A DNA stretch of 64,000 bases, from assembly GCA_031308135.1 (NCBI GenBank), contig JAHLJT010009436.1, positions 141,196,303-141,260,302 of the forward strand, given 5' to 3'. This DNA is from Acheta domesticus. Lineage: Eukaryota; Arthropoda; Insecta; Orthoptera; Gryllidae. Shown here piece after piece: positions 1 to 11,489 of the stretch. Position 1 is the stretch's first letter; each line of letters opens with the position of its first letter. A program made the position numbers and the translations under genes. The notes beneath the pieces are model-generated. The model was not told the DNA's origin and did not search any database. It was given only the letters and a program-made list of their open reading frames with translations.

Positions 1-719
1 GCATGGTCTCCTTCACAATTTACACAGTGGGCTGGTGATGAACAAGGGTTGGGATCATGCGCGGAATTACCGCACTTTGCGCAAGCAGGGCTTACGGCCA
101 TGCACCTTTGTTGTGTATGACCGAACCTCTGACACTTAAAGCAGCGCAGGGGGTTCGGCACATACTGCCGCACGCGAAGGTTATAGTACCCACAGCTAAT
201 TTTCTCTGGGAGAGAAGGGAGATTAAAAGTCAGGATCAAGGTGGGAGTGGGGATCTCTTTCCCATTCTCCTTCCTCCTGATCCTATATACCTCCGTAACG
301 CCATGGCTCTTAAAAAAGGAGAGAAGTTCGTCCTCACTTTCAAGCGCAAAGTCTTCGTGATTGACCACTCCCTTACATAAGTTAAGGATAGGGTGAGTGG
401 TCTCTTCCACTTGGAGGCCGGCAATCTGCTTGGTTTTTTGGATCTTGTCAATCTGCTCGTCGGTGCGCGCTTCGAAAAGAATGGTACCATTCCTCTGTCG
501 CACGACCGCTTGCAGCTTTCCAAAACAGTCTTCAATGGCTCGCGCGAGGCGGACCGCACTAACGCTTTTGAAGGATTTTTCAACTTCAACACATGACATT
601 AAGAGAAACCGAGGTTTCTTTGGTTTGTTCTCCTCCCGAAGGAAGAAACTATTCAAATCTACCGTCTCACATTGCCTCTTCCTTGCGGAAGAGGGCAAGG
701 GGTTTGTTTTGGGCTCCAT
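1..719 (-). CDS. ORF1 (gag-like nucleic-acid-binding protein) of a jockey-type non-LTR retrotransposon, partial
   Basis: Reading the minus strand from the ATG at 719-717, one frame stays open for 239 codons and runs off the left edge, so the C-terminus and ORF2 lie outside. Residues about 40-185 resemble the RRM-like region that precedes the zinc knuckles in such proteins. Two CCHC knuckles follow: CFKCQRFGHTQQRC (residues 193-206) and a second with C213, C216, H221 and C226. A third begins at C232/C235. ORF1 proteins of jockey, I and LOA elements bind element RNA and form the RNP used in target-primed reverse transcription. The frame has no stop or frameshift, unlike every other retroelement in the window, so this copy may be young. 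The clade within the jockey/I/LOA group is not settled by this fragment. Confidence 0.88.
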   Translation of the reverse strand, partial: MEPKTNPLPSSARKRQCETVDLNSFFLREENKPKKPRFLLMSCVEVEKSFKSVSAVRLARAIEDCFGKLQAVVRQRNGTILFEARTDEQIDKIQKTKQIAGLQVEETTHPILNLCKGVVNHEDFALESEDELLSFFKSHGVTEVYRIRRKENGKEIPTPTLILTFNLPSLPEKISCGYYNLRVRQYVPNPLRCFKCQRFGHTQQRCMAVSPACAKCGNSAHDPNPCSSPAHCVNCEGDH

Positions 720-1290
720 ACGATTGAAGCAGATTCGTCTCCGTGCTCCCCACCCGCTATGGAGCCCAACAAGGGGACACCCCACTGGGGTGCCAGGGCT
801 GACACGGAGATATAGTAGGGGAATGTCACAGCGCTGCACCGCCGTGGATCCCCCCGCTCACCCTGGAGTTCAGTGCAAGACCTAGTCCGAGCCGATTGAT
901 CGGGAGTGGGTTAGCTCCCGACCGCCCGTCTAGAAGAGTCCGAGGCCAAAGCGAGTGTATTGACACCTACAAGGAATGTTCCCCAAAAATACGTAGACGT
1001 ACCCCTTAGTGCAAGCCAAAAAGCGTAGCACCAGGACTAGTTGGGAAACAAACAGGTCTCTCAACTGCCAGGACACCCATTCCCTCCGACACGGGTCGCC
1101 ATGCACGGCAAACACATGGGTGGGCGTTCAGCATACAGAGAAGGCCAGTGAGGAAGAAAAAGGAGTGAAAAGAATATACGTGACATGAAATGAAAAGCAA
1201 GACTATGAAAAAAAATGGAGAAAGGAACACTTGAGAGCCTTCTCTGCATCCCCCCGTCAGGACGTGGACCAACCCACCTCGACGGGCGTG
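720..1290 (-). other. Probable 5' leader of the jockey-type retrotransposon
   Basis: This moderately GC-rich stretch lies directly upstream (minus strand) of the ORF1 start. It has no convincing reading frame and ends near 1290, where composition becomes AT-rich. Such elements carry an internal pol II promoter in the leader, but no specific promoter motif is claimed. The exact 5' end and a target duplication could not be placed. Confidence 0.35.
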
Positions 1291-1368
1291 AAAATTGGAT
1301 CTACGCCATCTTAATAAGTGTATTTTACTCTATTCTAACAATAAATTAAAAGAAACAAATTGGATCCG

Positions 1369-2820
1369 TTTTTAAAGGTATTTTGAAAATGTCCGTAGGG
1401 CTTCATGTAAAGTACCTCCCAAAATTAAAATATCAGTTTCAAATTCAAGGACCACGAGATAAGCCAAATCGTTGGGGGAATATCAGTTTTGGAGAAAATA
1501 AGCTGCACGGTTTACTCGGTAGCGTTGTTCACCGACAGACTGATATACCTTTTGCTTTCAATCGGTTTTTCGGTATCAAAGACCCACAAAACAGGGATTC
1601 TGGCTGCACCACGTGTTAGAGGATTTTTTTCTTAATTTAGCCACTGGATTTATCCACAGTTTACTTTACCGTATATGTACGTATATACGGAGTAATATAC
1701 GTAATATAGGGAAGGTTATGTAATGCTGTGCGAAAAAAACAACGAATTTTCGACAGAAAAAAAATAATTCCGGGCTCTGACAACGAAAAAGTGGATCCAG
1801 TTACTAAATTAAGAAAAAAAAATCCCCAAACACGTGGTGTAATCAGAATCCCTCCTTTGTGGGTCCTTGATACTGAAAAAACAATTGAAAGCAAAACGTC
1901 CGTCCGTCCGTCCGTGAACACTACTAGCGCATAAACTACACATACGATTTGTTTTCAAATCTCCTGTCGATCTGGGTCGAGTCGATGCTTTGAAAAAGAT
2001 TCAATAAAATTTGGTGATACTTTACATGAAGCCTCCTGGTCATTTTCAAAATTTTCTCAAAAACTGCTCCAAATTTTTCTTCACATTTCTTGTAAGAATA
2101 GACTAAAATACACTTATAATGTGGCTTGTTTAGCTTTATAAAAGTGGTTAGTAGCTTTCTGGCAATAGGAAGGAAGACGTGTGGCAGAAGGAAGACGTGT
2201 GGCGGAAGGGAGACGTGTGGCGGAAGGGAGACGTGTGGCGGAAGGGAGACGTGTGGCGGAAGGGAGACGTGTGGCGGAAGGGAGACGTGTGGCGGAAGGG
2301 AGACGTGTGGCGGAAGGGAGACGTGTGGCGGAAGGGAGACGTGTGGCGGAAGGGAGACGTGTGGCGGAAGGGAGACGTGTGGCGGAAGGGAGACGTGTGG
2401 CGGAAGGGAGACGTGTGGCGGAAGGGAGACGTGTGGCGGAAGGGAGACGTGTGGCGGAAGGGAGACGTGTGGCGGAAGGGAGACGTGTGGCGGAAGGGAG
2501 ACGTGTGGCGGAAGGGAGACGTGTGGCGGAAGGGAGACGTGTGGCGGAAGGGAGACGTGTGGCGGAAGGGAGACGTGTGGCGGAAGGGAGACGTGTGGCG
2601 GAAGGGAGACGTGTGGCGGAAGGGAGACGTGTGGCGGAAGGGAGACGTGTGGCGTGACGGACGGACGATTTGAAAAAGAAAACAACAATCTTTTGGTATC
2701 AGTGGCTCCCAAAACTTGTATTCCCGTTAAAAACTCGAAATCGATTTTCCTCAGCATTACATAACTTTCTATATAATACGTATATTACTCCGTATATATG
2801 TACGTATATGGTAAAAAACA
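1369..2820. mobile_element. Foldback family FB-1, rearranged relic
   Basis: Positions about 1500-1660 are the reverse complement of about 1795-1945 with moderate divergence; both contain a CACGTGGTG motif, a TTGTGGGTC motif and a TACCGAAAAA-like stretch. The arms flank a short centre (about 1665-1735) with the palindromic motif GTATATACGGAGTAATATACG. The same motif recurs inverted at about 2775-2812. The segment 1960-2120 is shared with copies at 11.7, 49.8 and 51.9 kb. All copies are non-coding. The family has long imperfect inverted arms and the terminal palindromic motif, hence the foldback label. No transposase is visible. Confidence 0.6.
2177..2653. repeat. 18-bp minisatellite, 26.5 units
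   Basis: The unit ACGTGTGGCGGAAGGGAG repeats with exact 18-bp spacing. The start ACGTGTGGC occurs 27 times, at 2177, 2195 and on to 2645. The 25 units from 2195 to 2644 are identical; only the first unit (AGAAGGAAG ending) and the truncated last one differ. Because 18 is a multiple of three, several frames on both strands stay open (for example RETCGG or PPHVSL repeats). These are by-products of the array, not evidence of a gene. The array sits inside an FB-1 relic. Confidence 0.97.
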
Positions 2821-3060
2821 AAACGGATGTTTATCACAATTTTGCAGTTGATTCCTCTCTATTCATATTTAATGCTTTTTGGGTGAAGTCTTTACAATGA
2901 TTTCTATTGATCAGACTTCAAGATCAATTCGGGCAGGGCAATCTGCAACTATCCAACAATACTTTCATGGAAAAAATGAACATTAACTCTTTCCTGCTTC
3001 CGTATGGTGGTGTGGAGGTATTTGAAGGTCGCCTATGTCACTTGTGCTTTAGAGACAATA

Positions 3061-3420
3061 GCCAGGCGCGCATTGAGCTACTCTGCAAGTCCGTCGCGTC
3101 GCGTCGCCGGCCACTATCCGCGTAGGTCACCGCGCCCGCGCGGCCCCGCCGGCAAATCCCCTTCCTGCTGTACTGGCAATATGGAGATGGGATTCCTAAG
3201 AAAGCGCACAAATCCTCTTTGGCGACGGGCTTACTTGAAGAGATTAGTTCGGGTCAAGGAGCTCCTCCGCCGCGCCGGCCAGATTTCATTTCCCTGCGCG
3301 CGCCCGCTCGGCCGTGCGTCCGAGCGCCCGCCCGCCCCTCCACCCACGCACTACGGCGCACAGTGGCCGACGCGCGACTCCGGGCAGCCGTGGTCCTCGG
3401 AGCTCATCCATAAAACATCC
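3061..3420. other. GC- and CpG-rich island, function unknown
   Basis: This block is sharply richer in GC and CpG than the flanking AT-rich DNA. Open frames of 64 and 168 codons cross it, but their composition (Arg, Pro, Ala) is that expected of random GC-rich DNA and no domain is recognised. It could be a promoter-type CpG island, an exon of an unrecognised gene, or part of a GC-rich repeat. Confidence 0.3.
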
Positions 3421-5460
3421 ACGTGGGCTTGGGAGAGAGGGGCTTGTCCAAAAAATTACCTAAGTAGAAGCGAATTCACAGGCAGTACGAGTACATGCTC
3501 CGATATGTGATTATCGATCAGTTGTAGGCTGGGTTGTAGGCTGGATTGTCGATCAGTTGTAGGATCAAATGTAGGCTGGGTCCGGTGTACGAAGTAGTTC
3601 GAGTAACTGTGGCGTCTCAGCTATTCGGTACAAATCCCGATATGAGCATACACATGGATCTAAGTGGGTCTCGGAAGAGCCCTTGAGAATAATTAAGTCA
3701 TGTGTATAGTGTGACAAAGAGATGCGAAAATCTGGGTAACAATTGGATATGTAAAAGTAAATATTTATCTATCCAATTATTTTTAAATGCGCGATATTCT
3801 TTATACTATGACCGTACACAGAACGTGTACATGCACAACGCTTGCATAGAATGTCTAACGCGACCGTAGCCAGGCGAGACGCGTCGATCGATAATGAAAA
3901 TCGATGCCGGCTACTACCCAGACGGAGCAAGCAAACACTTGTCTGGGCGCCGCCGAACCGTGAGCAACGGAAAGCGAACTGGAAACACAGCCGCTGTGCA
4001 ACAGAGCACGAGGACGACGCACGTCTACGAAAAAATACTACTCAAGCTCAATAGAGGTAAGAGATCTTCCTGATACATTGAGATAAACATCCGTTAATAT
4101 CTGAGACGAGAAGAGAGCACGTGGGGGATGAGAAAATGTGATTACAATGATATTCTATCATGTAATGGCGCCACGTGGCGACAAGTATGAATAGTACGTA
4201 AGGGTAAAGATTAACATGCTTTAAACTTTTCAGCTTTTTATTATTAATATTTTTTGTAAACGCCGATCCTGCGACTGAGGAGTAGAATTCGTAAGGAGGA
4301 ATTCTTAGAGACGTGACCGTAGGTGAAGGTCGAATTAAACCGAGCCAGCAGTCCGTGCGGAGTACGACATGAGCAGACGCCGCGATCCCACCGGCTGGAC
4401 ACAGTCACGCTGGACAAGGTCACGCTGCCAGAAAACCCAGGAAAGTCGAAAAGGATGTCAGTAATTTTGTATAAAATACGTGTTGCCAGCTTCCAGCACA
4501 ATCCGCGACCTGCTAGGTTATATATTGGATTGTCTCATATTGTAGGCAGGCACTAGAATTTATTTAATACGATCATAAGCTTCAAATCATAAAAGAAAAG
4601 AATCTTAAGTTCCTTACATTTCATTAATAAAATCAGTATAAAAGGGGTAAGGTGAAAAAGAAAGAGGTGTTTTTCTCTCTCCTATTTTCGGATTTTGAAA
4701 CAGTGCACTGCGCGGTAACCAGGCAAATAGTGTAGAAAGGGAAGTTTCTTGTGTTTGACGACAGTATAGTAAATTCAAAGGTTTTTTTTATTTGCACACA
4801 AGTATAATACTGTTGTGTTACAATCTGTCAAATAGTTACGACCATATCTTGTGGAAAGCTCAGGACATTCAATTACAAAGTGTTCATAAATATTTATTTT
4901 TGTGGATGTGTATATGTGTATTTCTTTTTATTAGTGCTGCATTCTGTATTGTGTTTCTTGTTTCTTTAAGTGATTATATTCTTAGTTTACTATATTTTCA
5001 CTGTGTTTTTCTGTTGATCATAAATCTACAAGTAGCCCCGTTCCCACCAGCAGTAAATTTTCTTGCAACCCTGAATAACCAGGGATACTTCTCTCCCAGA
5101 ATAGAGAATAATAGATCCCGTTACAGGTTTTAATACAAAAGCAAAATTGATACATATAAGCTTTCCATTGTAGAAAGAAAAAAGGTACAAAGTATAAGCC
5201 ATTAAACACAAAAACTAACAAATAGAAGAAATACACAAAACACCAATAAGACAGGAAAACAAGAAATTCATTACATAATACTAAAATATAAAGCAAGAAT
5301 AACACAATTTGTTCACATTAAAAGTATTAAAGTAAAAATATATAAAAATATTGAAGTAAATTGTAAAATATTTACTTCCTTCCTCTTCCTCCCCCCCACA
5401 AACACATACCTATAACCATCCTCTTTCTTTAAAAAAGAAAGCACATCTAACCTTCATGGG
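3421..5460. other. Non-coding AT-rich stretch
   Basis: No gene is recognised. A small cluster of GTTGTAGGCTGG-like motifs lies at about 3517-3582. From 4560 to 5460 the sequence is very AT-rich with short chance frames on both strands. Confidence 0.5.
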
Positions 5461-6180
5461 TGTGTAGTGTAATTTCGATTGAGCTACGTAAACTTTCCTG
5501 CCCGTGTGAAAGAGAGCTTTCGGGCACTGTGACCCTTTCGCCTCGCCTCGCCCTGCCTGCCAGCCAGCCCCCCTGCGATTGTTTTACTGGCGGGAGCTCT
5601 CCGCACCGCCACCCTTCTGCACGGCGCTTGAACCCTGCAGAAGCCGCACAAGACTCTCAGTCCGCCCGAAATTATTTTTCTTTCTTCATTTAACATCTTT
5701 GAATTTGGGAATCGCGTAGTTTCACTACCTTCCCACAAACAGTAGTTCAATTTTGAGCTATCAGAGTTACCAGTGATTGCGGACTCCCAGTTCAGCGCGA
5801 CTACTGGCGTTACATCTTCTCCTAAGACTGTTTAAATAAGGAAAAGAACGAATATGTGAGTAAAGTGAATTAACATAAAAAAATCTTCGTCTGTATCAAG
5901 CAACTATTAATACTTCTAATTGTTGCCGCAAGAGCATTTAAGTTTATTTGCATAATTTTGAATTAATTATTATGCAAATAAACTTGATTAGTGTTGTATA
6001 CCAAATGAAACAACCCTCTGCGGTCTGCAACAACAATTTATTATTCACCAAAATCCCAAAGAATATTCCAAAAAACGATGCCAGGAGTCACAATATCAAA
6101 GATATGTTTTCATAGCCGGGTCGTTATACAGTTTACAAATAAGCCGTTAATCAAAGAATCACAAGTAAGTGCGCCGGGTA
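5461..6180. other. Mixed non-coding stretch
   Basis: A moderately GC-rich block (5480-5690) gives overlapping short frames on both strands with no recognisable domain. The rest is AT-rich apart from the palindrome listed separately. Confidence 0.4.
5940..5985. repeat. Short palindrome with octamer-like arms
   Basis: AAGTTTATTTGCATAATT (5940-5957) is repeated as its reverse complement at 5965-5985, separated by a few bases and with one extra base in the right arm. Both arms contain ATTTGCAT/ATGCAAAT, the consensus bound by POU-domain factors. Whether it is regulatory or just the core of a small palindrome is not known. Confidence 0.55.
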
Positions 6181-6282
6181 CAATGTCTAAGTCAAGTTAA
6201 TGTTCTACTGATAGCTGTCGGTGATCGAATGCCGGGGCCCTCGCCCCACGGCTGCCTCGCCGTCTTGCCACCCCTTCGCAGG

Positions 6283-6370
6283 GGAAGAGTGTCGGCTGCG
6301 TGCCCCCTCTTCTACAGGAGGGACCCCCCTCCCTCCTGTAGAAGAGGGGGCACGCAGCCGACACTCTTCC
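6283..6370. repeat. Perfect 41-bp inverted repeat (hairpin) with a C6 loop
   Basis: The left arm 6283-6323 and right arm 6330-6370 are exact reverse complements over 41 bases; the loop is six cytosines (6324-6329). The stem is GC-rich, in contrast with surrounding DNA. Weak complementarity seems to extend outward. Transcription of either strand would give a long perfect dsRNA stem. It could be the centre of a foldback element or a hairpin siRNA source. No gene is associated with it. Confidence 0.95.
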
Positions 6371-6439
6371 TTCCACGCCTTGGCCGCTCTCCTGGTGCGG
6401 TGAGGCGTATCGCTTCTGGAGTGCCCGCATAGCGGACAC

Positions 6440-7070
6440 TACAATTAGTCAGCGCAAGCCACGGTGTACACAGAAAGTATACATATAAGATGAAGAAATC
6501 GAAGCCTCCTAAGCGTGACGTCACAAAGATCGGCTCCAGCGCCGAGTAATATAGTTGTTATAGGATAATATCGATAAGCGCCGGAGCAGCAAAAATATAA
6601 GAGAATGTCCAAGGCCTTTGCCTCGAAAGGCCCTAGGTTGAGGCATTTGGCCTCTACATTTCAAGTTTTAAGACCATAGGAAGTTTAGTTAAGGAGTTAT
6701 TTAACTACATAGATTTTGAAAATGCTGCCATGTGTTGCGAGTTGCATTTGAAATGAATATTTAGATGCGTTTTTTAAAAACAAATCCATCACATTTTTGA
6801 AGTCAAAATGAAATTATTCAAGTCTCCGTAAAATCATCTTTCTTTATAGACCTTATTTATAAAAATTGGTTGCCTGTGAGAGCCGCAAAAGATATGTGTA
6901 CTACTGAAATATCGGAGACGATTATTGTTATTATTGTTATTATTATTATATAATAATAATTATTATTATTATTATTACTGACCTACTCAGAAATAGCACT
7001 TCATGAGAATGTTACACTACTGTTTACTGCAAATTCAAATATTACCATCTCTTGCAAAGATGTCCAGTCG
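6440..7070. other. Non-coding stretch with an ATT microsatellite
   Basis: No gene is seen. An imperfect (ATT)n/(ATTGTT)n tract lies at about 6922-6981, with an internal switch to ATAATA that makes it partly palindromic. Confidence 0.5.
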
Positions 7071-7079
7071 AACTTACAC

Positions 7080-7690
7080 GAATCGGTCAAATGGACGATG
7101 AAATGAAGAATTGCCATAAACCCTACCAAATCTCAGCCTAAAATATTATTATTGAGAAAATTACATAAAACATGACAAACTAAAATTTATAATCCTGCAA
7201 TTCCATGGCTTCGTAATGAAACACTCGTAAAGTATCTAGTTGTACTATAAGATCAACAATTAGCATGGAAAACCACATTCAAGAAAATAATAACGAACAA
7301 AACATATGCAAAAATTAACGAATTTTACTCCACAATAAATAACAAGTCAACTCTTAGTCTGAAATGCGTATTATCCATATTTTAAACGGTAATACGTCCC
7401 TTGTTAACTCACGCCTGTCAAATTTGGAAAATAAAATAGCAAACACATATCTAAACAAAATAAAAACTGTTCAAAAGAAATACTTGAGAAAAGCCGTACA
7501 ACCCCTTTGTTTTATTCCAAATAAGCAAATAACTTTCTTCTTCCGTCTTGTACAAGTGCACGAATATTTAATCTAGGCAAAAATGCTTCCATTCCAAACC
7601 GCATTATCTCTCGATACCCCAAAGACTCTTAAACCATCGAAAATTAGAATCAACCCATTCCCCTGTTCACCAGTTCTACAGCCGAAAATG
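7080..7690 (+). pseudogene. Relic of a jockey-like LINE ORF2 C-terminus
   Basis: Plus-strand translation, with several stops, gives the order typical of the region after the reverse transcriptase in jockey-clade ORF2: a KSQPKI-like strand, then AIPW, YLVV, LAWKTTF, then LLTHACQIW, and a QKKYLRKA-like segment. No catalytic motif remains. It is an old, 5'-truncated copy. AT-rich sequence with TAAATAAA runs follows it. Confidence 0.55.
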
Positions 7691-9680
7691 TTAAATAAAT
7701 AAATTTAAATTAAATAAATGAATATATTTAAATTAAATTAAATAAACTTAAAAGAATCTCTTCTGAATTACTGATTTCCAGACTTTTTTACGAGGTGGCT
7801 GTGTGGCACTCCTCAAATACTGTTAGCCGAAAGGCCAGAATGATGCGTATTAATGAAAGATATTAAAACTCCTGAAAGGCATAGTACGTCGAACAGGCAG
7901 TAAATAAATTATTTAAAAAAGTCCTGTGTAATAAAAATAGCATTCGGTAAAATTGTTGCTGTAATATGGCCCAGCATAGGTATCTACCAACTGCTGTTGG
8001 TCAGGTGGCTGTATCACTATGCCGGAAAATTCCCATGATGTTATACGAAATGACGTTTCAGATTTAAAAAAAACAACATTTAATTGAACTACGAATAATC
8101 AGAAATATCGTCAATTAATCATTCGCCTATCGAGTGACCCTTTCGATGTTTCAAAACATCGATATTCAAAATTAAATATCGATGACAATAATACATCGCC
8201 CCAAAATCATCTATGTATTTAAGTGTCGGTGTTTTTACAAATGTCTTAATAACCTCTAACATTAACTTTCGCGCGAGGGAGAATTTAATTTGACAGAAGC
8301 CATGTTTATTAATACATAATTAGCATTTCGCAGTGAAACACATCTAAAATAATAAGAATAATTAACAAAACAGCCTCTCGGATTTATCCCAAGGGGTCAG
8401 AGTTTCCTCAGTTCGCCGTAGGAGGATGTGAAAGAGTCGAAGAAGAGGAAGATCATGCGGCTATTGCACACATACGATGACCGCCTCTCTGCGTACAAAA
8501 TATCAGATCATCTCTCGGAGAGCGACAGTCTGTTCGTTCACTTCGTTCGAACTCATAATGACAGTGGCATGACAATGAAATACTTCATATGTGAATTTTT
8601 GCAAAATTGTGATTAGGAAACATTTGTATTCTCGAAAAAAAACATCAGAAGCGTTAAATCATCGAACAAAAAACGTTGATGGTAAAAAAAAATTCTGATT
8701 ATAACAATAGATCTTTAAGAGATCAATTTTTGTAGAAACATTGATGTTTTCAAAACATCCACATCCATTTTTGAAATGTTGACATTGATGTCGCATCCCT
8801 AACTCTCATGCCACGTGTAACAATAGGTTTTCTTTCAGAAATATGCGAACAGTGAAATCCAATGTGCAAAGCTTCCCCTTATGAAATGAAACATTTGGGA
8901 GATATGTCTGGAGTTGACAGACATTGTTGCAAATCATATACAGCTACAACTTCTTTTCCTTCAGTATTTGTTCTTACTACTATTCAAATAGAAATAATTC
9001 GCGCAACATTGACACATCAAGTTTATCTTCGATCCGAACAAGTTACCTCCCCATTATTGCCTTCACACATATCATACCATATAGAAAACTGTTTTGTCTG
9101 TACGTTGTAAGTGCACATATCACGTTCTGACCAAACTATGACAAAAAGTAGAAATGTAGCAGATCCAGGTCAATGCTACAGCGAAAGCTGTGATTCTTTT
9201 TGAGAAATCATGACGACACAAAACAAAAGAGAAAATATTTTTGAACGGAATGGTACTTTCAGATCAAAACGCCATGTTTTGAAGATATCCTGACCAAACA
9301 CCAATGAAATATTTCTTGTGTAATTTTGCCGAGAAATAAACGGATTAGAACGATTTAGAAGATGCACTAACACAAAACAGTAAATCTGCAACTCCTTGAT
9401 AGACAATTTCCCGCCAGTGGTAATTCAAATAGAATTAAGTGGAGAAAGGTAGAGTTCCCTATACTAAGCTAGGAATAAGCGCATGTCCAACGTGCAACAT
9501 ATTGTGTTATGCTGCAATACACGTTTCCATTGTGCAAACAAAAGTAAACTGCATTCTAGTCCCCTAAATCTCTCTTTCGGAGGCGTGAGGGTTCCGCATA
9601 ATGTGTTTTGGACCTAGATACTTGGTTTTCATTTTCCATTACAGACACAAGTCTCCCTTGTTAGATCGTAATCTCCAGTA
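7691..9680. other. Non-coding AT-rich stretch with ATCGATGTTT palindromes
   Basis: No gene is recognised. Around 8141-8192 the motifs GATGTTT/AAACATC and ATCGATATT/AATATCGAT form nested palindromes. Related motifs recur at about 8737-8805. These may be the ends of an old MITE of about 0.7 kb, but no clean terminus or target duplication could be placed. Confidence 0.35.
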
Positions 9681-9694
9681 TATCTTTTCGGGCC

Positions 9695-10227
9695 GACAAA
9701 AGTGGCTCAGGGCATCAACTAATGTCACTGCAGTGCTTTTGACCGGGAGATACTAGGGTTCGAGTTGGCAGGATTTTCGGCACTAGCTTGTCGACTAGGT
9801 GGAATTCAACTGCTGTCCGGAGGAGAATTCTAGCGACCGACTGCTCTGTTCAATTGTGTTCCGTGGTTTCTCCCATCATAATCAGGCGAATGCCGGAGCA
9901 GTACCCTAACAAGCGGGCCAAAAACTGCGCGCGATCTTTCCTTCCATTTCCTTGTCCTATCCTCATCTCTAACTTACACACACATGCACTACACAGCCAT
10001 GCATGTCGGGAGATCAGTCGGGAGCTTAGAAGCGGTTCCGGCTGGGGCGGTCCCTCGCTGGTGGGAGAGCTTGGTTGGGGAAAATCCCAGCAAACCGACG
10101 TAGGTCGTCGCCGGATCTCACCATCCAGCGAAGGAAGATCTTCGCCACCTCCCGCGATAAAAAATGCTATACTTACGGGACTGATGATGTTAGCCGTTGA
10201 CGCGACAGTGAACACTATCAGTCAATA
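9695..10227 (+). mobile_element. tRNA-derived SINE (family SINE-A), copy 1
   Basis: The 5' head contains a pol III box A (GTGGCTCAGGGC) and box B (GGTTCGAGT), followed by a conserved body with GAATGCCGGAGCAGTACC and GGCTGGGGCGGT. The same order occurs at 26.9, 55.9, 56.3 and elsewhere in this window. TTTTCGGGCC before it (9685-9694) and TTTTCGGACC after it (10228-10237) look like a target duplication with one change. Open frames across it are not genes. Confidence 0.85.
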
Positions 10228-10239
10228 TTTTCGGACCAG

Positions 10240-11480
10240 ATTACATTTCTGAAGGTTTCCCTTTTCTGGGTATCTTAGCAGTGGTAGTCATTGGGTTCTT
10301 AGCAGTGGTAGTCAGAAATATGCAGTATCTGTGGAATGTGCAGGGTAACAATATTATAATGTTTATAAGGGCACTTAACGGGGCCAATATAGGATTAAAT
10401 ATGTATTGAGTTCCAGTAAGACATTTTCGAAATCATTTTAAACCAATGATTTACACAGTGCTAAATGTTTGCATTGGACCAACTAGTATAATTTTGTTAG
10501 GTTACAGTTTTCAAATCGTATACATTTGTTTGATGAAACGAAAACTTGACATATTAACTCACTTTACGCGAACGAAGGGAAAGTGTGCCGCACATTTTTC
10601 GTCTTCACGCCCCATAGTTCGTGTACCCTCTGCAGAAGGTCTACCTCGGTTACTGTCAAGACAGCACTTGGAGCGAGTGGCGAGCGAGCAGTCGGGAGGG
10701 CCTGCTCCACCGCAGGAAGTCGGCGCGCGGCCCTTTGAAGTCGCAGCGCTAAGCACACGTCCCTTCGCCGCCCACCGCCCAACGCCCAACGCCCACCGCG
10801 CCAGTAACTCGATCGCCCCACCTGCGTCCAGCCCTGAATGGACGCCTTGTGCACGTCTCAGTAATTGACTTGGCGGCGGTGGCGCGATCTCGGGGCCGTC
10901 TTTGAAACGTCGCCACTGCCGCCGCCCTAAGTCCATCTTTAATAGGGCCACGGCCGGCCCCTTGAAGTTCGAAGTGCCGTCGGTGCTTTGATTGCTCATT
11001 AGGCATTAAGATCAACATTTGGACATTTGGCGACAGGCACAAGAAACGCGGCCGCCCCCGGCGCCAGCGCCGCCTGTCTCAGCCTTTGAGGAGCGTCGCG
11101 ACGGAGGGGTGGGGCTGAGTAGGAAGCAAGGTGGAGGGGGAGGCGCTGGTGAGGCAGGAAGAGAACCGATGCGAGATGGAGGAGGTGCAGGGACAGAATC
11201 GAGGGAGGCACGGATGAACACTTACGCAGTATAGAGTTGGAATAAGATGAGAAGTGAATCGATTCATTGGCACGACTATTGTGTAGAAATGTGACGACTG
11301 GTTGACTACAGACATGATACAGGAATAGAAAAGGAATGAAACAGACTAATGAAGAAAGAAAGCAGCGTGATAGACACAATAGTTACAATGAAGAAGTGGG
11401 AGAGAAAAGGCACGTGAAGACGGAAAAGTCGAGGGTAAGGAATAGATATAGAAACCAACGCAATTGTTTTACTTTCTCGC
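10240..11480. other. Non-coding stretch with a large GC-rich island (about 10570-11200)
   Basis: The island has many overlapping open frames on both strands, all Arg/Ala/Pro-rich and mutually contradictory. No domain is recognised. Short CAACGCCCAACGCCCACCG repeats occur near 10785. An upstream CpG-island promoter or an unrecognised exon is possible; nothing in the sequence decides it. Confidence 0.35.
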
Positions 11481-11489
11481 ACTTACTAA

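Noticed and set aside
1936..2757. 273-codon minus frame with PPHVSL repeats, and plus frames with RETCGG or WRKGDV repeats
   Set aside because: All follow from a perfect 18-bp tandem repeat whose length is a multiple of three; several frames on both strands are open simultaneously and flanks are non-coding repeat.
9788..10252. 154-codon plus and 121-codon minus frames
   Set aside because: Both are within a tRNA-derived SINE.
10446..11042. Several overlapping frames of 96-146 codons on both strands
   Set aside because: They contradict each other and have composition typical of random GC-rich sequence; no domain is recognised.
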